From Dalbergia cochinchinensis (Eukaryota; Streptophyta; Magnoliopsida; Fabales; Fabaceae): DNA of 64,000 nt. Both the position numbers and the translations under genes were made by a program. The DNA lies in NCBI GenBank assembly GCA_031216125.1, contig CM062371.1:5518001-5582000 (forward strand). Direction: 5' to 3'. Below, piece by piece: positions 49,378 to 60,548 of this stretch. Positions within the stretch are counted from its first letter, which is position 1. The number at the start of each line of letters is the position of its first letter. The notes beneath the pieces are model-generated. The model had not been told where the DNA came from, searched no databases, and saw nothing but the letters and a program-made list of their open reading frames with translations.

Positions 49378-51418
49378 TGTTACGACCCGAACTAGGAACG
49401 TGATTAGTACGTGGGGAATCCCATTCTCACGCAAGCCCCATAACCTATTAACTGTTTCTACATGCTTGCTCTATTCATAAAAATCATTTTAAATTGAAAA
49501 TTCTCTTTTCTACGTACATTTCACCGATTCCTTTTTAAATAGAAACTATAAACAGTCATAGCTAGTGTCTCATAAATTAACTCAAAGCTCATATATCTTC
49601 ATACAATATGTATGTTATAAGTTTACTTGGTTTTCAAATAACTAAGAAACTAATACAAATAAATTATAAGAACAAAATGTAAAACATGTTCTATGGCTGA
49701 GATCCCACTGCATCTACACTAGAACACTCTAAATCAACATGACAGCAAAGCTCGCCAACTAAAGTCTAGTGTTGCTAGGAGATAGGCGGTTGAGAGGAGT
49801 CCACAGTAGCTGCTTTAACTGTAAAAATAGGAGAAAGGAGAGGGGTGAGTTTTGTCACCAAAACTCAGTGGGTGAGTCCTCACCTGAATCCCCTATTATA
49901 AGGCACCACGGGAAGATACACAATATTATAAAAACAACAATAGTAATATCATCTCAAAGCATTTTATATTTAAAATCATCTACTCAAAATTATGGCTTTC
50001 TGTAGACTGATCCAACAGTACCCTGATAGAGAAATAGAAGTCTCTGCTCTAGTTACGCACACTGTGTGTGATGTAACAAAACTTTAAATGTAAATCTTTG
50101 GTCACATATCGGTGCTATTTATCACCATCCCTAGTGTGACAATAATTTCTTTGTTTTCTCTGGCTGGTCACATCTGGGCATTACATATCGCCGTTCTCAG
50201 TGTGATAATAAATTCTTTGTTTTCTTTGGCTGGTCACATTTGGGTGTTATGTATCACGATCCCCAGTGTGATAATAAATTCTTTGTTTTTTTTGGCCCGG
50301 ACTACTTAGTACCAAGGTTAACAGATTAACTGTCGTTAACACACAGCCTGTTTTTCTATAGCTACTGCCAGCTCAATCCGAAACTCAATCTTTTCTCTAT
50401 ATTTCATAAAGTCTTCTATCTTAAGGTTCAAGCCTTTTGACATCCAATATCTAGTGCCAGTACTCATATAATCTTCCAATCAACTCTAAACAATATGAAT
50501 CTCAATTTAATGCTTTATAAGGTCACTTATTCAACAATAATCCCAAGGTTTTCAAGAAAACATGTCTTCATGATAAAATCAATAGGAAACAATACAGTAT
50601 CCAACAAAAATCTCAGTAGTTCATGAAATAAACTCTAAATTCATATATAATCTCATGTTTTAAGTGAAAATAGATATAATGATTAACATAGAGGCTACAA
50701 ATATGAACCCACTCACCTAGAGGGATAAACAGTAAAGACTCTATACCAACAGAACACTTGGAGTTAGGATTGGCAGTAATATCTTTAATCTTGAAGGATG
50801 GAAAATCCTAAGTTAAACTTGAAAGAATTAAAAGAAAATGGAGTTTTGTGAGTAAAACAGGATTGGAAGAGGTGTTTTCGAAGTTGAGAGAGGTTTAGGG
50901 AGGGTGGGGGAGTGTCTGGAATGGTTTGGACCCCAAAATGAGGCTTTTATAATTCTGTTGATCGCTGTAGTGCTCTCCAAAATATATTTATTTACATTTA
51001 TTAATTTTAAGTTAATGCTCTATTAACTTTAAAACATAAATATAAATAAGGAAATACCTCCCATTTAGATTCAAATAAAATATCAAAAAAATAAAATCCT
51101 AATAAATCAAAATCCAAATTTTGGATTTTAGTTCAAATTCAAGAATTCTTACGATTTTATAAACTTGTAGGGTAAAAATGAAATCCTTATTGGCTTCATA
51201 AAATTCATTAAAAATTACTCTTCAACTTGTTTTTCTCTAGGGAACAACTACTGGGACTTTTGATCCTATGAATGTAATTCTATCGTATAGCCCTTCAAGG
51301 ATATATAGGATCCAGATTTAGTGAAATCTAGAACCCGGAATGACAAATAAGGGTGATTGGCACCTTTTCTGATCCGAAAAATTTTCTAACCTTTTTATTT
51401 AAAATCCAAGGTATTACA
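49378..51418 (-). mobile_element. TG...CA repeat family, copy 5 (reverse), nested in copy 4
   Basis: Plus-strand reading starts TGTTACGACCCGAACTAGG and ends CCAAGGTATTACA. Flanks aaagc (49373-49377) and agagc (51419-51423) are a near 5-bp duplication inside copy 4. 2041 bp. Closest to copy 1 in text, with the hairpin at 49846-49867, and with a 66-bp block present three times (50100-50297) where copy 1 has it once. Confidence 0.82.
50100..50297 (+). repeat. 66-bp tandem triplication inside copy 5
   Basis: Units start at 50100, 50166 and 50232, each ggtcacat...gtgtgaNaataa...tttggc. Copy 1 has a single matching unit near 14485. Because 66 is a multiple of three the array stays open in one frame (50112-50309), which is not evidence of coding. 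Confidence 0.9.
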
Positions 51419-52520
51419 AGAGCATATAACACAGTTTCAGAGTTTTAGTGCTTTAAGAGGTTTCAAGAGTTTTCAGACTATATGAATTAAGTGTAAACTA
51501 GTTTAGATGGTAGCTATAGAGAGACAGACAGTGAGTTGACAGCTGGAAAAAATGATCATTAACCTTGGTACTAAGTTGTCCTAAGGGATAATCTCATAGA
51601 GCAGAGATTGAACCTAGTTAGGTGTCCGATTTAGATCCTAGAGGGATCATAGTGTAGAGAGTTGGTTATGTTATGATTGACATGCTTAAATGCAGGATAT
51701 ATTAATATCCATATTTCTCTATTAGAGTACAGTTATTTATGTTTTCAGAGAATATTTGATTTAAGAATTGTTAGGTATATGTACAGAAAATGATTTTTCA
51801 TTAGAGTAAGAATTTAGAGATGCCTTTGTATGAACTTATAAATACATAGATATATTTCCATACAGTTAAGAATATAAATATCAAGTGGTTTATGATTGCT
51901 GCATGTACAATGCATATTCTATATTCCTTGGTTATCGCGTGTGAGGTGAGAGCTCACTCACTGAATCCGTTGACTCACCCCTCTCCTTTCCTCCTCATAG
52001 TTACAGGTACAGATGTTGCTCAGCCTCCTGTTTTGGTAGACGCCGGTGTTCTCAATCGTGAGTCATACTTCAAAGTAACGCTTAACTTAGAGTCTTGTTA
52101 GAGTAGAGTGCTCCATTAGATATACAGGCAGGATCCAAGCTATGCATTATTTTCAGATTATGTGTGTAACCTCAGTATTAGAAACAATTATGTATATGTT
52201 TTCAGTGTATAAGTATGAATTTGAAATTGTAGAGTTTGATTAAAATTACGTACAAGCTAGAGATGAATTTATGATTTAGTGCATATGTTAAATTGATTTT
52301 CAGAGTATGATTAAGATGTTTTTAGAGCTTCATATAACAAGTATTTTAGTTTCATGATTTCAGATATAAAGTCTAAATAAAGATGTAAATAAATTTATGT
52401 TTTCAGAATGAAAAATATGTTATTTTATGCATATAGAAAGACTCAGAGATCACGGGACTTATATGGGGATGAGATTCCTCACGTGCCGATTACGTCCCTA
52501 AGCCAGATCATGACATATAG

Positions 52521-53628
52521 TATTTATATTATAATTTTTAAGATGATTATTACAATTGTTAAATACTTTATTAATATTCTGTTTTATTCAAGTGATTCAA
52601 TATTTTGTTAAAGTTTAACAATAAACTTTGGATATTAATTATTTTTAAAAATAGTTTTCGCTAAGGTGAAATTACATAATTGAATAACTATATAAGAGTA
52701 TTTTACATTTTTAGTGCATTATAATTGATCAAATTCTACCAATAATGTGTTGGTCCAAATAGAAGGAGCTCAAATCCCTTGATATGAGTACTTGAGTTTG
52801 ATGTTGAGATTTATATACTAGGATTAGTTTCACATTTCACATTTCCCAATAATTTTTCCATGAGAATGTAACGCTCCTCGGGTAGACAAAATGAAATATT
52901 CCCGGATAGCTTTCATTCCCAAGAATTAAAAAGACCCCATCTTTAATCCTACCTTGAAAGTGGGAATCTTTCATTTTCTTGGAAAGAAAATTACTGTGAT
53001 ATCGTCTGACCATTGGAACTAAAGAGGAATCTTTCATTCCCCGTTTACAATCGGGGTATTACACGTGATTGAAGTGTTAGTTTCCGTTCTTGCTTTAACA
53101 TGCTTCTTGCAATGAAGCTTTTTAGTTGGCAAATGAGTCTCATGTGTATATAAATGGAGTTTATCCATAAAAAATTCTCTCATTTTTTTTATCTCGTATC
53201 AAACACCTTTAGTTGAAAAAGATGTAGTTTCTATTTGTTCATAAATTATTCTTATTTTGTTCATAATTTATTCTTATCGCTTGAATTTTTCCATTCGTTA
53301 TTCTTCCCAACTTTGCTACACGGACAAAAAGCCACACGAATGAGTGTGAATTGGATTTAACATATGTTTATTAGCTAATTAAGCGTAAAAAAAAAGGGTT
53401 TGAATAAAGGAGGAGAGAGAGCATTTCACATTAAAATAACGCATTCAGACTTAAGTTACCAATTTTGTTTTTAAAGGCTTAAGTTACGAAATTTGTTTCA
53501 TAACACAAAAAGTTTTTACCCACATAAAAGCAACGTTGTTTTTTATTCTTAGGCCTCAACTAAACTAGTAGCCAAAATATAAAATCAATTCCTTACGAAG
53601 TCCATTTGTTTTGTTTGGTGTTTGTCGT
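52521..53628. other. Upstream region of the I9-domain gene
   Basis: No gene seen. About 52830-53060 may be a worn transposon fragment (catttcccaataatttttcc... ttccccgtttacaatcgggg), but no clean ends were found. Confidence 0.4.
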
Positions 53629-53636
53629 TATAAAAA
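53629..53636 (+). promoter_or_regulatory. Likely TATA box of the I9-domain gene
   Basis: TATAAAAA lies 88 bp before the chosen ATG. This is a good consensus match at a suitable distance. Confidence 0.6.
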
Positions 53637-53716
53637 GAACGACATTATGTCAGCAGTAACCTCTTACACGTGGTTTGCTTTTTACGCTGTTGGCACCACC
53701 ATCGATTTGCATCGCC

Positions 53717-55232
53717 ATGCTTGATTCTTCTTCTTCTTCTTCTTCTTCTGTGATGCCAAAGAAGTACATCGTCTACACCGCCAAGCGGCCTGACGGCGAG
53801 GATCCTAAGGCCTACGACATTCGAACCCTCTCCGCAGTCCTCAGCAGGTGTCTCCTTGGTTCCTGCACAAAACCACTCTTTTTTTTTCAAAAAAAAGGAA
53901 AGAAAAGAAGAGAATTTGTGGCTTCATTGAATATATCTGTGTAAATTGAAATTTTAATGTCTAATTGGGAAACTGATTGCAGTGAGAAGGCTGCAGAGGC
54001 TGCTTATTTGTTCAGTTATCACAAAAATATCAATGGCTTCGTTGCAATGCTTACTCCTGAGCAGGCCGATAAAATGTCAAGTAAGTATAATTTTGTTTTT
54101 TTTGTCCTCTTAATTGTTTATTTTATTATTTGTGTCCGCGTCTATCTAATTTGATTTTAGGTTTTTGATAACTTGATTTTTTTTTAAAAATTTTTGGATG
54201 GTTGTGAATGATTAGTGTAAAATTATATTTTGAGTAAATAACTATATTTTGGTTGTAATATTTTCAATTTAACATCAATTTTTTCATAATATTTTAAATT
54301 TTGACATCAATTTAGTTACTTTGTTGGATTTACACTTGGATGAAATTACTAAATTGATATTAAAATAAAAATATTATAATCAAAAATAAAAATATTAAAA
54401 CTAAATTGATGTTATTTAAAAAAATAAGTAATTTAGAGTCACCTCTCTGAAGATTTAGTGTAAATAATCTCAACATTCTTCTATTTTTCGAAACTGTCAT
54501 TGATCTCTTATATAAGGTTAACTAAAATTACACCGACCTTTTCTACAAATATTAGTTCATTAATTTAAATGATAAAAAAAGATAATACAGGATATATATA
54601 TATATATAATTATTAATAAAAAATTATAATATTTTGATAATATTTAATATATATAACTAAAATACTTTCCTTTTTATCACTTAAATTAATAAAATGATAT
54701 CTATAAGGCAAGTCAATGTAATTTTAGTGAATCTTAAAGAAGGTCAATGGTAGTTTTAACGGTTGCTGAGTGTAATTACACTAAAGATCGAGGGAGGTTA
54801 GTGTGATTTTTTCTAAAAAAATTTTTTGGATCAAATTGATGTAAAAGGTTTTACTGGGACAAAATTGATATCAAATTTAATTTGTTATGACTAAATTGAT
54901 TGTTATTCTTATTTTTTTCTCAATAATGTGTAAGAGTCAGCATCTGTAGTGTACAATTGCCCTTCTATTATTTTCTCTCTAGGTCGGAGTACTCAAAATT
55001 GAAGGCATGTTATCTTTTCTAATTTCTTGTTCATGATTTTTCTATTTCTTTTTTTTTCTTCATTTAGTAAATGTGATGTCCGGCAATACTTGATGCTTGA
55101 TACATTAATTGTTACTATCTTATCTTTGCAGAGCAACTAGGTATTATTTCAGACTTTCGCAGTAGGAAACTTTGTCCTCAAGTTGTGACTCTTGGTCCCA
55201 GTCGCTGCGAATTAATGAGTCGTGAATCATAA
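53717..55232 (+). CDS. Stand-alone Inhibitor_I9 protein (SPI-1-like subtilase inhibitor), 3 exons
   Basis: A small protein with the propeptide-inhibitor fold of subtilases; the Arabidopsis relative SPI-1 inhibits subtilases. Exons 53717-53847, 53983-54080 and 55132-55232, GT-AG junctions, joined frame of 109 aa. Seen: a Ser run (4-11) from a TTC microsatellite, then Y-I-V-Y-T (17-21), G-E-D-P-K-A-Y-D-I-R-T-L, a helix with E-K-A-A-E-A-A-Y, Y-S/L-F-S-Y-H-type strand leading to N-G-F-V-A-M-L-T-P-E-Q, then Q-L-G-I-I-S-D-F. That is the whole I9 pattern. No subtilase catalytic D, H or S region follows before the stop or in the next 600 bp, so this is not simply the start of a protease. Alternative starts: ATG at 53675 (in frame) or Met13. 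The last ~15 residues are not conserved in anything I recall, so exon 3's end is the least certain part. Confidence 0.78.
54215..54430. repeat. Foldback repeat in intron 2 of the I9-domain gene
   Basis: ttaacatcaattttttcataa near the left and aaactaaattgatgttattt near the right are complementary, with shared aatattt phrases between. AT-rich MITE-like. Further aaattgat-type pieces lie near 54830-54900, so much of this 1.05-kb intron may be transposon-derived. Confidence 0.5.
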
Positions 55233-55828
55233 ATGGTATCAAATCATAAGATTCATAAACATAAATGTAAAATTACTTTATGTATGACGTATCATAAATG
55301 AAATGATATTTTAAACTAAGAATTAACAAAATAAATAATATAAAATCACTACCAAAATCATATACGAGCTAAAAAAAGAAAAAGAAATGAAATTTTCACT
55401 AATAAAGTTTCAAGTTCTACAAAGTAGCAACTCTAATAAAACCTGACCAAAAAAATCCACGGTTTTGGACGCTGCACGTAAACACTGTTCATAGAAATAA
55501 GGGTAATATTGTACCTGTTCTAGACAAATTTGTAGGAGCCCGATTGAACAAATATTATTCTTGGCTAATTGGTCCTCTTGCTTAATGTGATTTAAGTCTT
55601 ATTGATCTCAAAGTATTGAAACTAAGTTTGGAACATATTTCTCATAAACAATTGTCTCCCATTTTATAAAGCTTATAGAAGTAAACCGTCGAATAAGGTA
55701 TAAAGTGCTCGATCAGACAATGAAAGCATTGTTCCAACTTCCAATAATGATGACGCTGACGGCCAATCGGCATTCAAAGGAAGGAATGTTTGCAAGAAGG
55801 AAAAGATTCCAACCGGTCCAAAATAGGG
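55233..55828. other. 3' flank of the I9-domain gene
   Basis: Probable 3' UTR followed by AT-rich DNA. No gene. Confidence 0.5.
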
Positions 55829-55836
55829 TAATGATA

Positions 55837-56489
55837 TGTTGGGGAAATCTTAGGAATGAACTTGTTATTAATAGTGGAAGTAATAAATATTTTCTCACAC
55901 CTATATAATTAAATAGGTAGTATCAAAAATACTCTAGACAGTATAATAATTTGGCAGAAAAATAAAATAAGAGATACGAGAATTTTTAATGTGAAAAAAT
56001 CCCCAATTAGAGGGACAAAAAACCCACGGAATCTAGTCCAGCAAAAACTTCCACTATGATTAATGAGAATACAATCAGTCTTCCTAGTAGCACCAGGCAA
56101 TCTCAACAATAAAACAGAATATTCACCCAATTGGGCAGAATATAACCATATAACTCCACAATGTGGGTATAACGAGCAATGCCACCGAAAGCGAATAAAA
56201 TTAATAAAAGAATATCAAACGATCGCCTTAACATCAGGAACAACATACTAAATTTTCATAATAAACGAAACACATTTACCCACCTAATGATGAACCCACT
56301 GCATTGGCCTTTCCTTTTTTTCTCTAATCTCTCCGCGGCACTTTCATGTTTTTTCGTTCTTTCAATTCTTGCACGCTACAGTAGCGTGTTTTTATTTTAC
56401 TTCCCTTTTTCAATTTTTTTTTTTGCAATCTTCTTTTTTTCTTTTCTTTTAGTTGTTGGGCCCCCAATGAGGAGGGAAGCCCACCAACA
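55837..56489 (-). repeat. 3' LTR of copia element 2 (653 bp)
   Basis: Contains about 170 bp near its right end (about 56310-56460, T-rich, with cgctacagtagcg) absent from the other LTR. Confidence 0.94.
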
Positions 56490-56490
56490 A

Positions 56491-56505
56491 ATCTCCCTCT
56501 TCCCG
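56491..56505 (-). promoter_or_regulatory. Polypurine tract of copia element 2
   Basis: Minus strand CGGGAAGAGGGAGAT lies directly beside the 3' LTR. Confidence 0.85.
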
Positions 56506-56507
56506 AC

Positions 56508-58546
56508 TCAAGTGGGGATGCGTTGCTCCACCAAGCCCACCTTCTCTCTGCAAGAAACAAGCTTCACCGTCGGTAAAACTTTAGTCATCATATTTGAACC
56601 ATTGTTATTAATATGGATCTTCTCCAATAAAAGCAACTTCATCTCCAGTGCTTCACGTATCCAATGATACCGCACCTCTATGTGCTTCGATCTGGGATGA
56701 AATGTCGGATTCTTGCTGAGATGAATAGCACTCTGGTTATCACAAAATAACACAAACTTCTCTTGGTCAAGGCCCAACTCTTGTATGAAGTTCTGCATCT
56801 ACAAGAATTCTTTTGAAGCTTCAATAACATCAATATATTCAGCCTCAGTGGAAGATAAAGCAACACATTTCTGAAGTCTAGACTGCCATGACATAGCTCC
56901 CCCTGCAAAAGTCATCATGTACCCGGAAGTAGACTTCCTAAAATCAAGATCACCGGCCATATTCGCATCTATTGTAACCATCTAACACAGGCTGACCACT
57001 ACCAAAGCATAAACAAACTCTGGAAGTGCCCCGAAGATACCTGAAAATCCACTTCATAGCTTGCCAATGATCCTTACCAGGATTAGAGAGAAACTGGCTA
57101 ACAACACCAACAACATGAGCAATATCTGGCCTAGTACATATCATAGCGTACATTAAACTACCAACTGCAGACACATATGGAACCTTGTTCATCTCTTCTT
57201 TTTCTTTCTCACTTGTAGGATATTACTGTGAACTCAACTTGAAATGACCAACAAGTGGAGTACTAACAGGCTTTGAATTACTCACGTTAAACCTCTCCAA
57301 CACCTTCTCAATGTACTTTTGCTGAGATAACCATAACTTACCATTCTTCCTATCACGAGTGATCCTCATGCCAAGGATTTGCTTTGCAGAACCTGAGTCC
57401 TTCATAGCAAAGGACTTGCTCAAGTTATTCTTAAGACTCTGAATTTTCTGTTTGTCATGACCAACAATCAACATGTCATCCATATAAAGTAAGAGAATTA
57501 TGAAATCACCATCAGAGAATTTCTTGACAAATATGCAATGGTCCGAAATAGTCTTACTATACCCATGACCTGCCATGAAAGAATCAAATTTCTTGTACCA
57601 TTGCCTTGGTGCTTACTTGAGACCATACAAACTCTTCTTCAATTTGCACACAAGCTGCTCATTTCCCTTAATCTTGAAACCCTTTGGCTGTTCTATATAA
57701 ATTTCTTCCTCCAAGTTACCATGAAGAATTACATTCTTCATATCAAGCTGCTCAACCTCTAAATTCAAGCTTGCTGCTAAACCAAGCACAACTCAAATAG
57801 AGGACATCTTTAGCACCGATGAGAAAATCTCTTCAAAATCAACTCCTTTCTTCTGCTCAAAACCTTTCACAACCAACCTTGCTTTGTACCTTGGCTGTGA
57901 GACATTATCTTCAATTTTCAGCTTGAACACCCATTTATTTTTGAGTTCCTTTTTACCCTTTGGCAACTTCATCAACTCAAAAGTATGATTCTCATGCAAG
58001 GAATTCATTTCCTCTTGCATGACCTTCAACCATTTGTCTTTGTGCTCATCAGAAATAGCCTCTTGGAAGCTCTCTGGCTCCCCACTATCAGAGATTGTCA
58101 CATACTCATCTGAAGGATATTTCTTAGAAGGCTGATGCTGTCTTGTAGATCTTCTCAATTGTGACTTAACTGGTGGTTCTGGTGGAACTTGCTCAACTGG
58201 CACCTCAAGAGTAGGTACAAGCTCATCACCTGTATTCCCATCATCAACCTCTACATCTCCCCCCATCAACAGGAGTACTAGGAGGAGACTCTGGCACACC
58301 ATCACTGTCTATCACTTCTAGTAACAAACACTGGCTTTTCTGACTTTTCAAATCTTCAATCGTTTGGTCTTCAAGAAAGATCACATCTCGGCTTCTGATT
58401 ATTCTCTTACTTGCCGGATCCCATAATCTGTAACCAGAGTCTTCGTGACCATAACCAATGAAGATACACTGCTTGGACTTCCCATCAAGCTTGGACCTCT
58501 CATCTCTTGGAACATGAACAAACGTCCTGCAGCCAAACACTCTCAA
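56508..58546 (-). pseudogene. Copia reverse transcriptase / RNase H, broken
   Basis: Segments on the minus strand: 58546-58244 (integrase C-terminal / linker), 58305-57793 with K-N-K-W-V-F-K-L-K and K-A-R-L-V-V-K-G-F, 57576-57223 with L-L-Y-M-D-D-M (the Y-x-D-D catalytic box), 57192-56950 with G-S-L-M-Y-A-M and R-P-D-I-A, 56981-56799 with S-T-E-A-E-Y, and 56798-56508 with C-D-N-Q-S-A-I-H-L and K-H-I-E-V-R-Y-H. The D-D, E and D RNase H motifs are still readable. Stops or frameshifts separate the pieces. Confidence 0.92.
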
Positions 58547-58573
58547 GTGACTATATGAGACATCTTTCCCTGT

Positions 58574-59786
58574 CTATACTCTCTGTGGAACATCACCATC
58601 TAGAGGAACTAAATGAGAAAGGTTGATCAAATCAACTACAATTCTCATTGCTTCACCCCAAAAGGATTTGGACAACTTTGCATGAGAGAGCATACACTTG
58701 ATTCTTTCATTGATTGTACGGTTCATTCTCTCTGCAACTCCATTATGCTGAGGAGTCTTGGGAATTGTTTTCTCAAGCCTGATTCCATGTTCTCTGCAAT
58801 AGTCTTCAAATAGACCCCTGTACTCACCACCATTATCTGCTCGGCACATTTTAGTTTCATTCCCTTTTCTTTTTCAACACTTGCATGGAAGCTCTTGAAA
58901 ACTCCGAGCACCTAGTCTTTAGATTTCAACATAAAGCCCACACTTTCTGAGAATGGTCATCAATAAAAGTCACAAAATATGATGTACCTCCTAGAGTTTT
59001 TGTGTCCATAGTGCAAATATCAGTGTGAACTAAATCTAGTATATGTGGTCTCCTATGAGGTCCTGAATAATGAAAAGCTACTTTAGCATGCTTTCCAACA
59101 AAGCAATGAGTGCAAGTCTTTAGAGACGTACCTTTTACCGAAAGAGACTGATTCTTGGCTAGAACACCAAGCCCTTTTTCACTCAAGTGGCCAAGACGCA
59201 TATGCCACAAGTCTGAAGAGGAATCATCAATAACATTCACCTCCTCTTTGCACAACTTTTCGGGCAACTGGTAGAGAGCAGTGAAACTACTATCTTCTCT
59301 GGCAACAACTAGTGACCCTTTGGTGATTTTGAATTTCTCACCACCAAAGGTAGTGCAGTAACTTTCTCCATCCAATGCTTTGATTGACATCAAGCTAAGA
59401 CGCATATCAGGCGCATGCCTAATATTCTTCAATTATAATCTGCATCCCGTGCTAGTTTCAAGCCAAACATCTCCCATACCAACAACCTTGCATATCCCTT
59501 CATCTCCCAATCTTATTCTACCAAAGTCACCAGCAGTATAAGTAGAGAAAAACTCATGCCTAGGAGTAACATGACATGAGGCACCTGAATCCATGATCCA
59601 ACTGAAATCGTCACATGCAAGATTTATGAAGTTCTCATAATGTAGAACAAGGACATCATCATATGCAACAGCAGCAGTGTCTCTATCACTGTTACTATCT
59701 TTTTCTTCATCTCTTTCTCTTGATTTCTCTCTTTTCAAGTATCTACAATGCTTTTTGATGTGTCCGGCTTGCCACAATGATAGCAA
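58574..59786 (-). pseudogene. Copia protease and integrase, broken
   Basis: 59786-59433 contains G-H-I-K-K-H-C (second half of the zinc knuckle) and D-S-G-A-S-C-H (aspartic protease). The first half of the knuckle, C-Y-H-C-G-K, lies in another frame just upstream (about 59777-59794), so a small indel splits it. 59432-58926 has the zinc-binding H-x-R-L-G-H ... C-T-H-C and the first integrase Asp in D-L-V-H-T-D. 58849-58574 has A-D-N-G-G-E-Y and N-G-V-A-E-R (second Asp and Glu). Confidence 0.92.
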
Positions 59787-60502
59787 TTAAATTCTTTTTT
59801 TGTTTTGGACTTACCCCTTAACTTGCTACGGCTCTCTGACCTGTCAGTATTATGAGGTATTCGATTCTGGTTTCTCCCCCGTGACTCTACAACAAGTGCT
59901 TCTGACTAGATGGAGGCACTAATCAAACCCCGCTCTCTTCTTCTGACATATTCATTCAACAAGCTTTCTTTAACTATTGACAACGTCAACTTCCCATTTG
60001 GAGCTGAGTTAGTCAATGTCACAACCAGGACTCCCCAACTGTCAGGCAAAGAACTCAACAATAATGATGCTTACAACTCATCAGACAATGTAATCTCATT
60101 GGTTGTCAGCTGATTGATAATTTTTTGGAAGCTACTCAAATGCTCTGGCACTGAATCACCTTCTTTATATTTCATATTCACCAGCTTCCGAATCAAATAT
60201 GCTTTATTTTACACATTCTTCCTCTCATATAAATCTACCAATTTCTGCCACATGCTCTGAGCATTAGTTTCTTTGTTAACATGTGGATACACACTAAAAT
60301 TCAACCACTGCCTAATCAAAGCAACAACTTTTCTATTCATTTTGTTCCATTCGGCTTCAGATTTATCAGTAGGCCTATATTTATCACCCTCAACAGGATC
60401 GTACAAATCCTTACTGTATAACATGTCTTCCTTGAGAATCTTCCAAACTGAGTAATTTTTGAAATTCAACTTGACCATATTTGGCTCCTGATATTCCTCC
60501 AT
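59787..60502 (-). pseudogene. Copia gag, truncated
   Basis: 60502-60209 encodes 97 residues starting at a Met and including N-F-K-N-Y-S-V-W, I-R-Q-W-L-N and M-W-Q-K-L. These follow the gag pattern of Tnt1-like elements. A stop ends it; further gag-like sequence continues to about 59795 in shifting frames. Confidence 0.88.
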
Positions 60503-60532
60503 TTAAATTGCACAAATTAAAAAATAACCAAA

Positions 60533-60545
60533 GCTCTGGATACCA
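60533..60545 (-). promoter_or_regulatory. Primer binding site of copia element 2
   Basis: Minus strand TGGTATCCAGAGC lies 3 bases from the 5' LTR. It matches the initiator Met-tRNA site TGGTATCAGAGC except for one extra C. Confidence 0.88.
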
Positions 60546-60548
60546 CTT

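Larger units (their letters stand above)
47965..52515 (+). mobile_element. TG...CA repeat family, copy 4 (forward), interrupted by copy 5
   Basis: Starts TGTGATAACCTAGGTGCACG and ends CCAGATCATGACA. Flanks tatat (47960-47964) and tatag (52516-52520) are a 5-bp duplication with one mismatch. Excluding the inserted copy 5 it is about 2.5 kb, longer and more diverged than the other copies. A 5'-UTR-like stretch with ccaaagatcaaaggtaagag near 48290 resembles a 5' splice site, mirrored in copy 3 near 21840. The family hairpin is lost in this copy, although a different palindrome, gtgagagctcac, lies at the matching place near 51946. Confidence 0.78.

Noticed and set aside
50112..50309. Open frame with an internally repeated hydrophobic sequence
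   Set aside because: It is the 66-bp non-coding triplication read in one frame; period divisible by three keeps it open.
53717..54080. Start of a full subtilase gene
   Set aside because: The propeptide-like domain is followed by a stop in exon 3 and no catalytic Asp, His or Ser region downstream; a copia element comes next.
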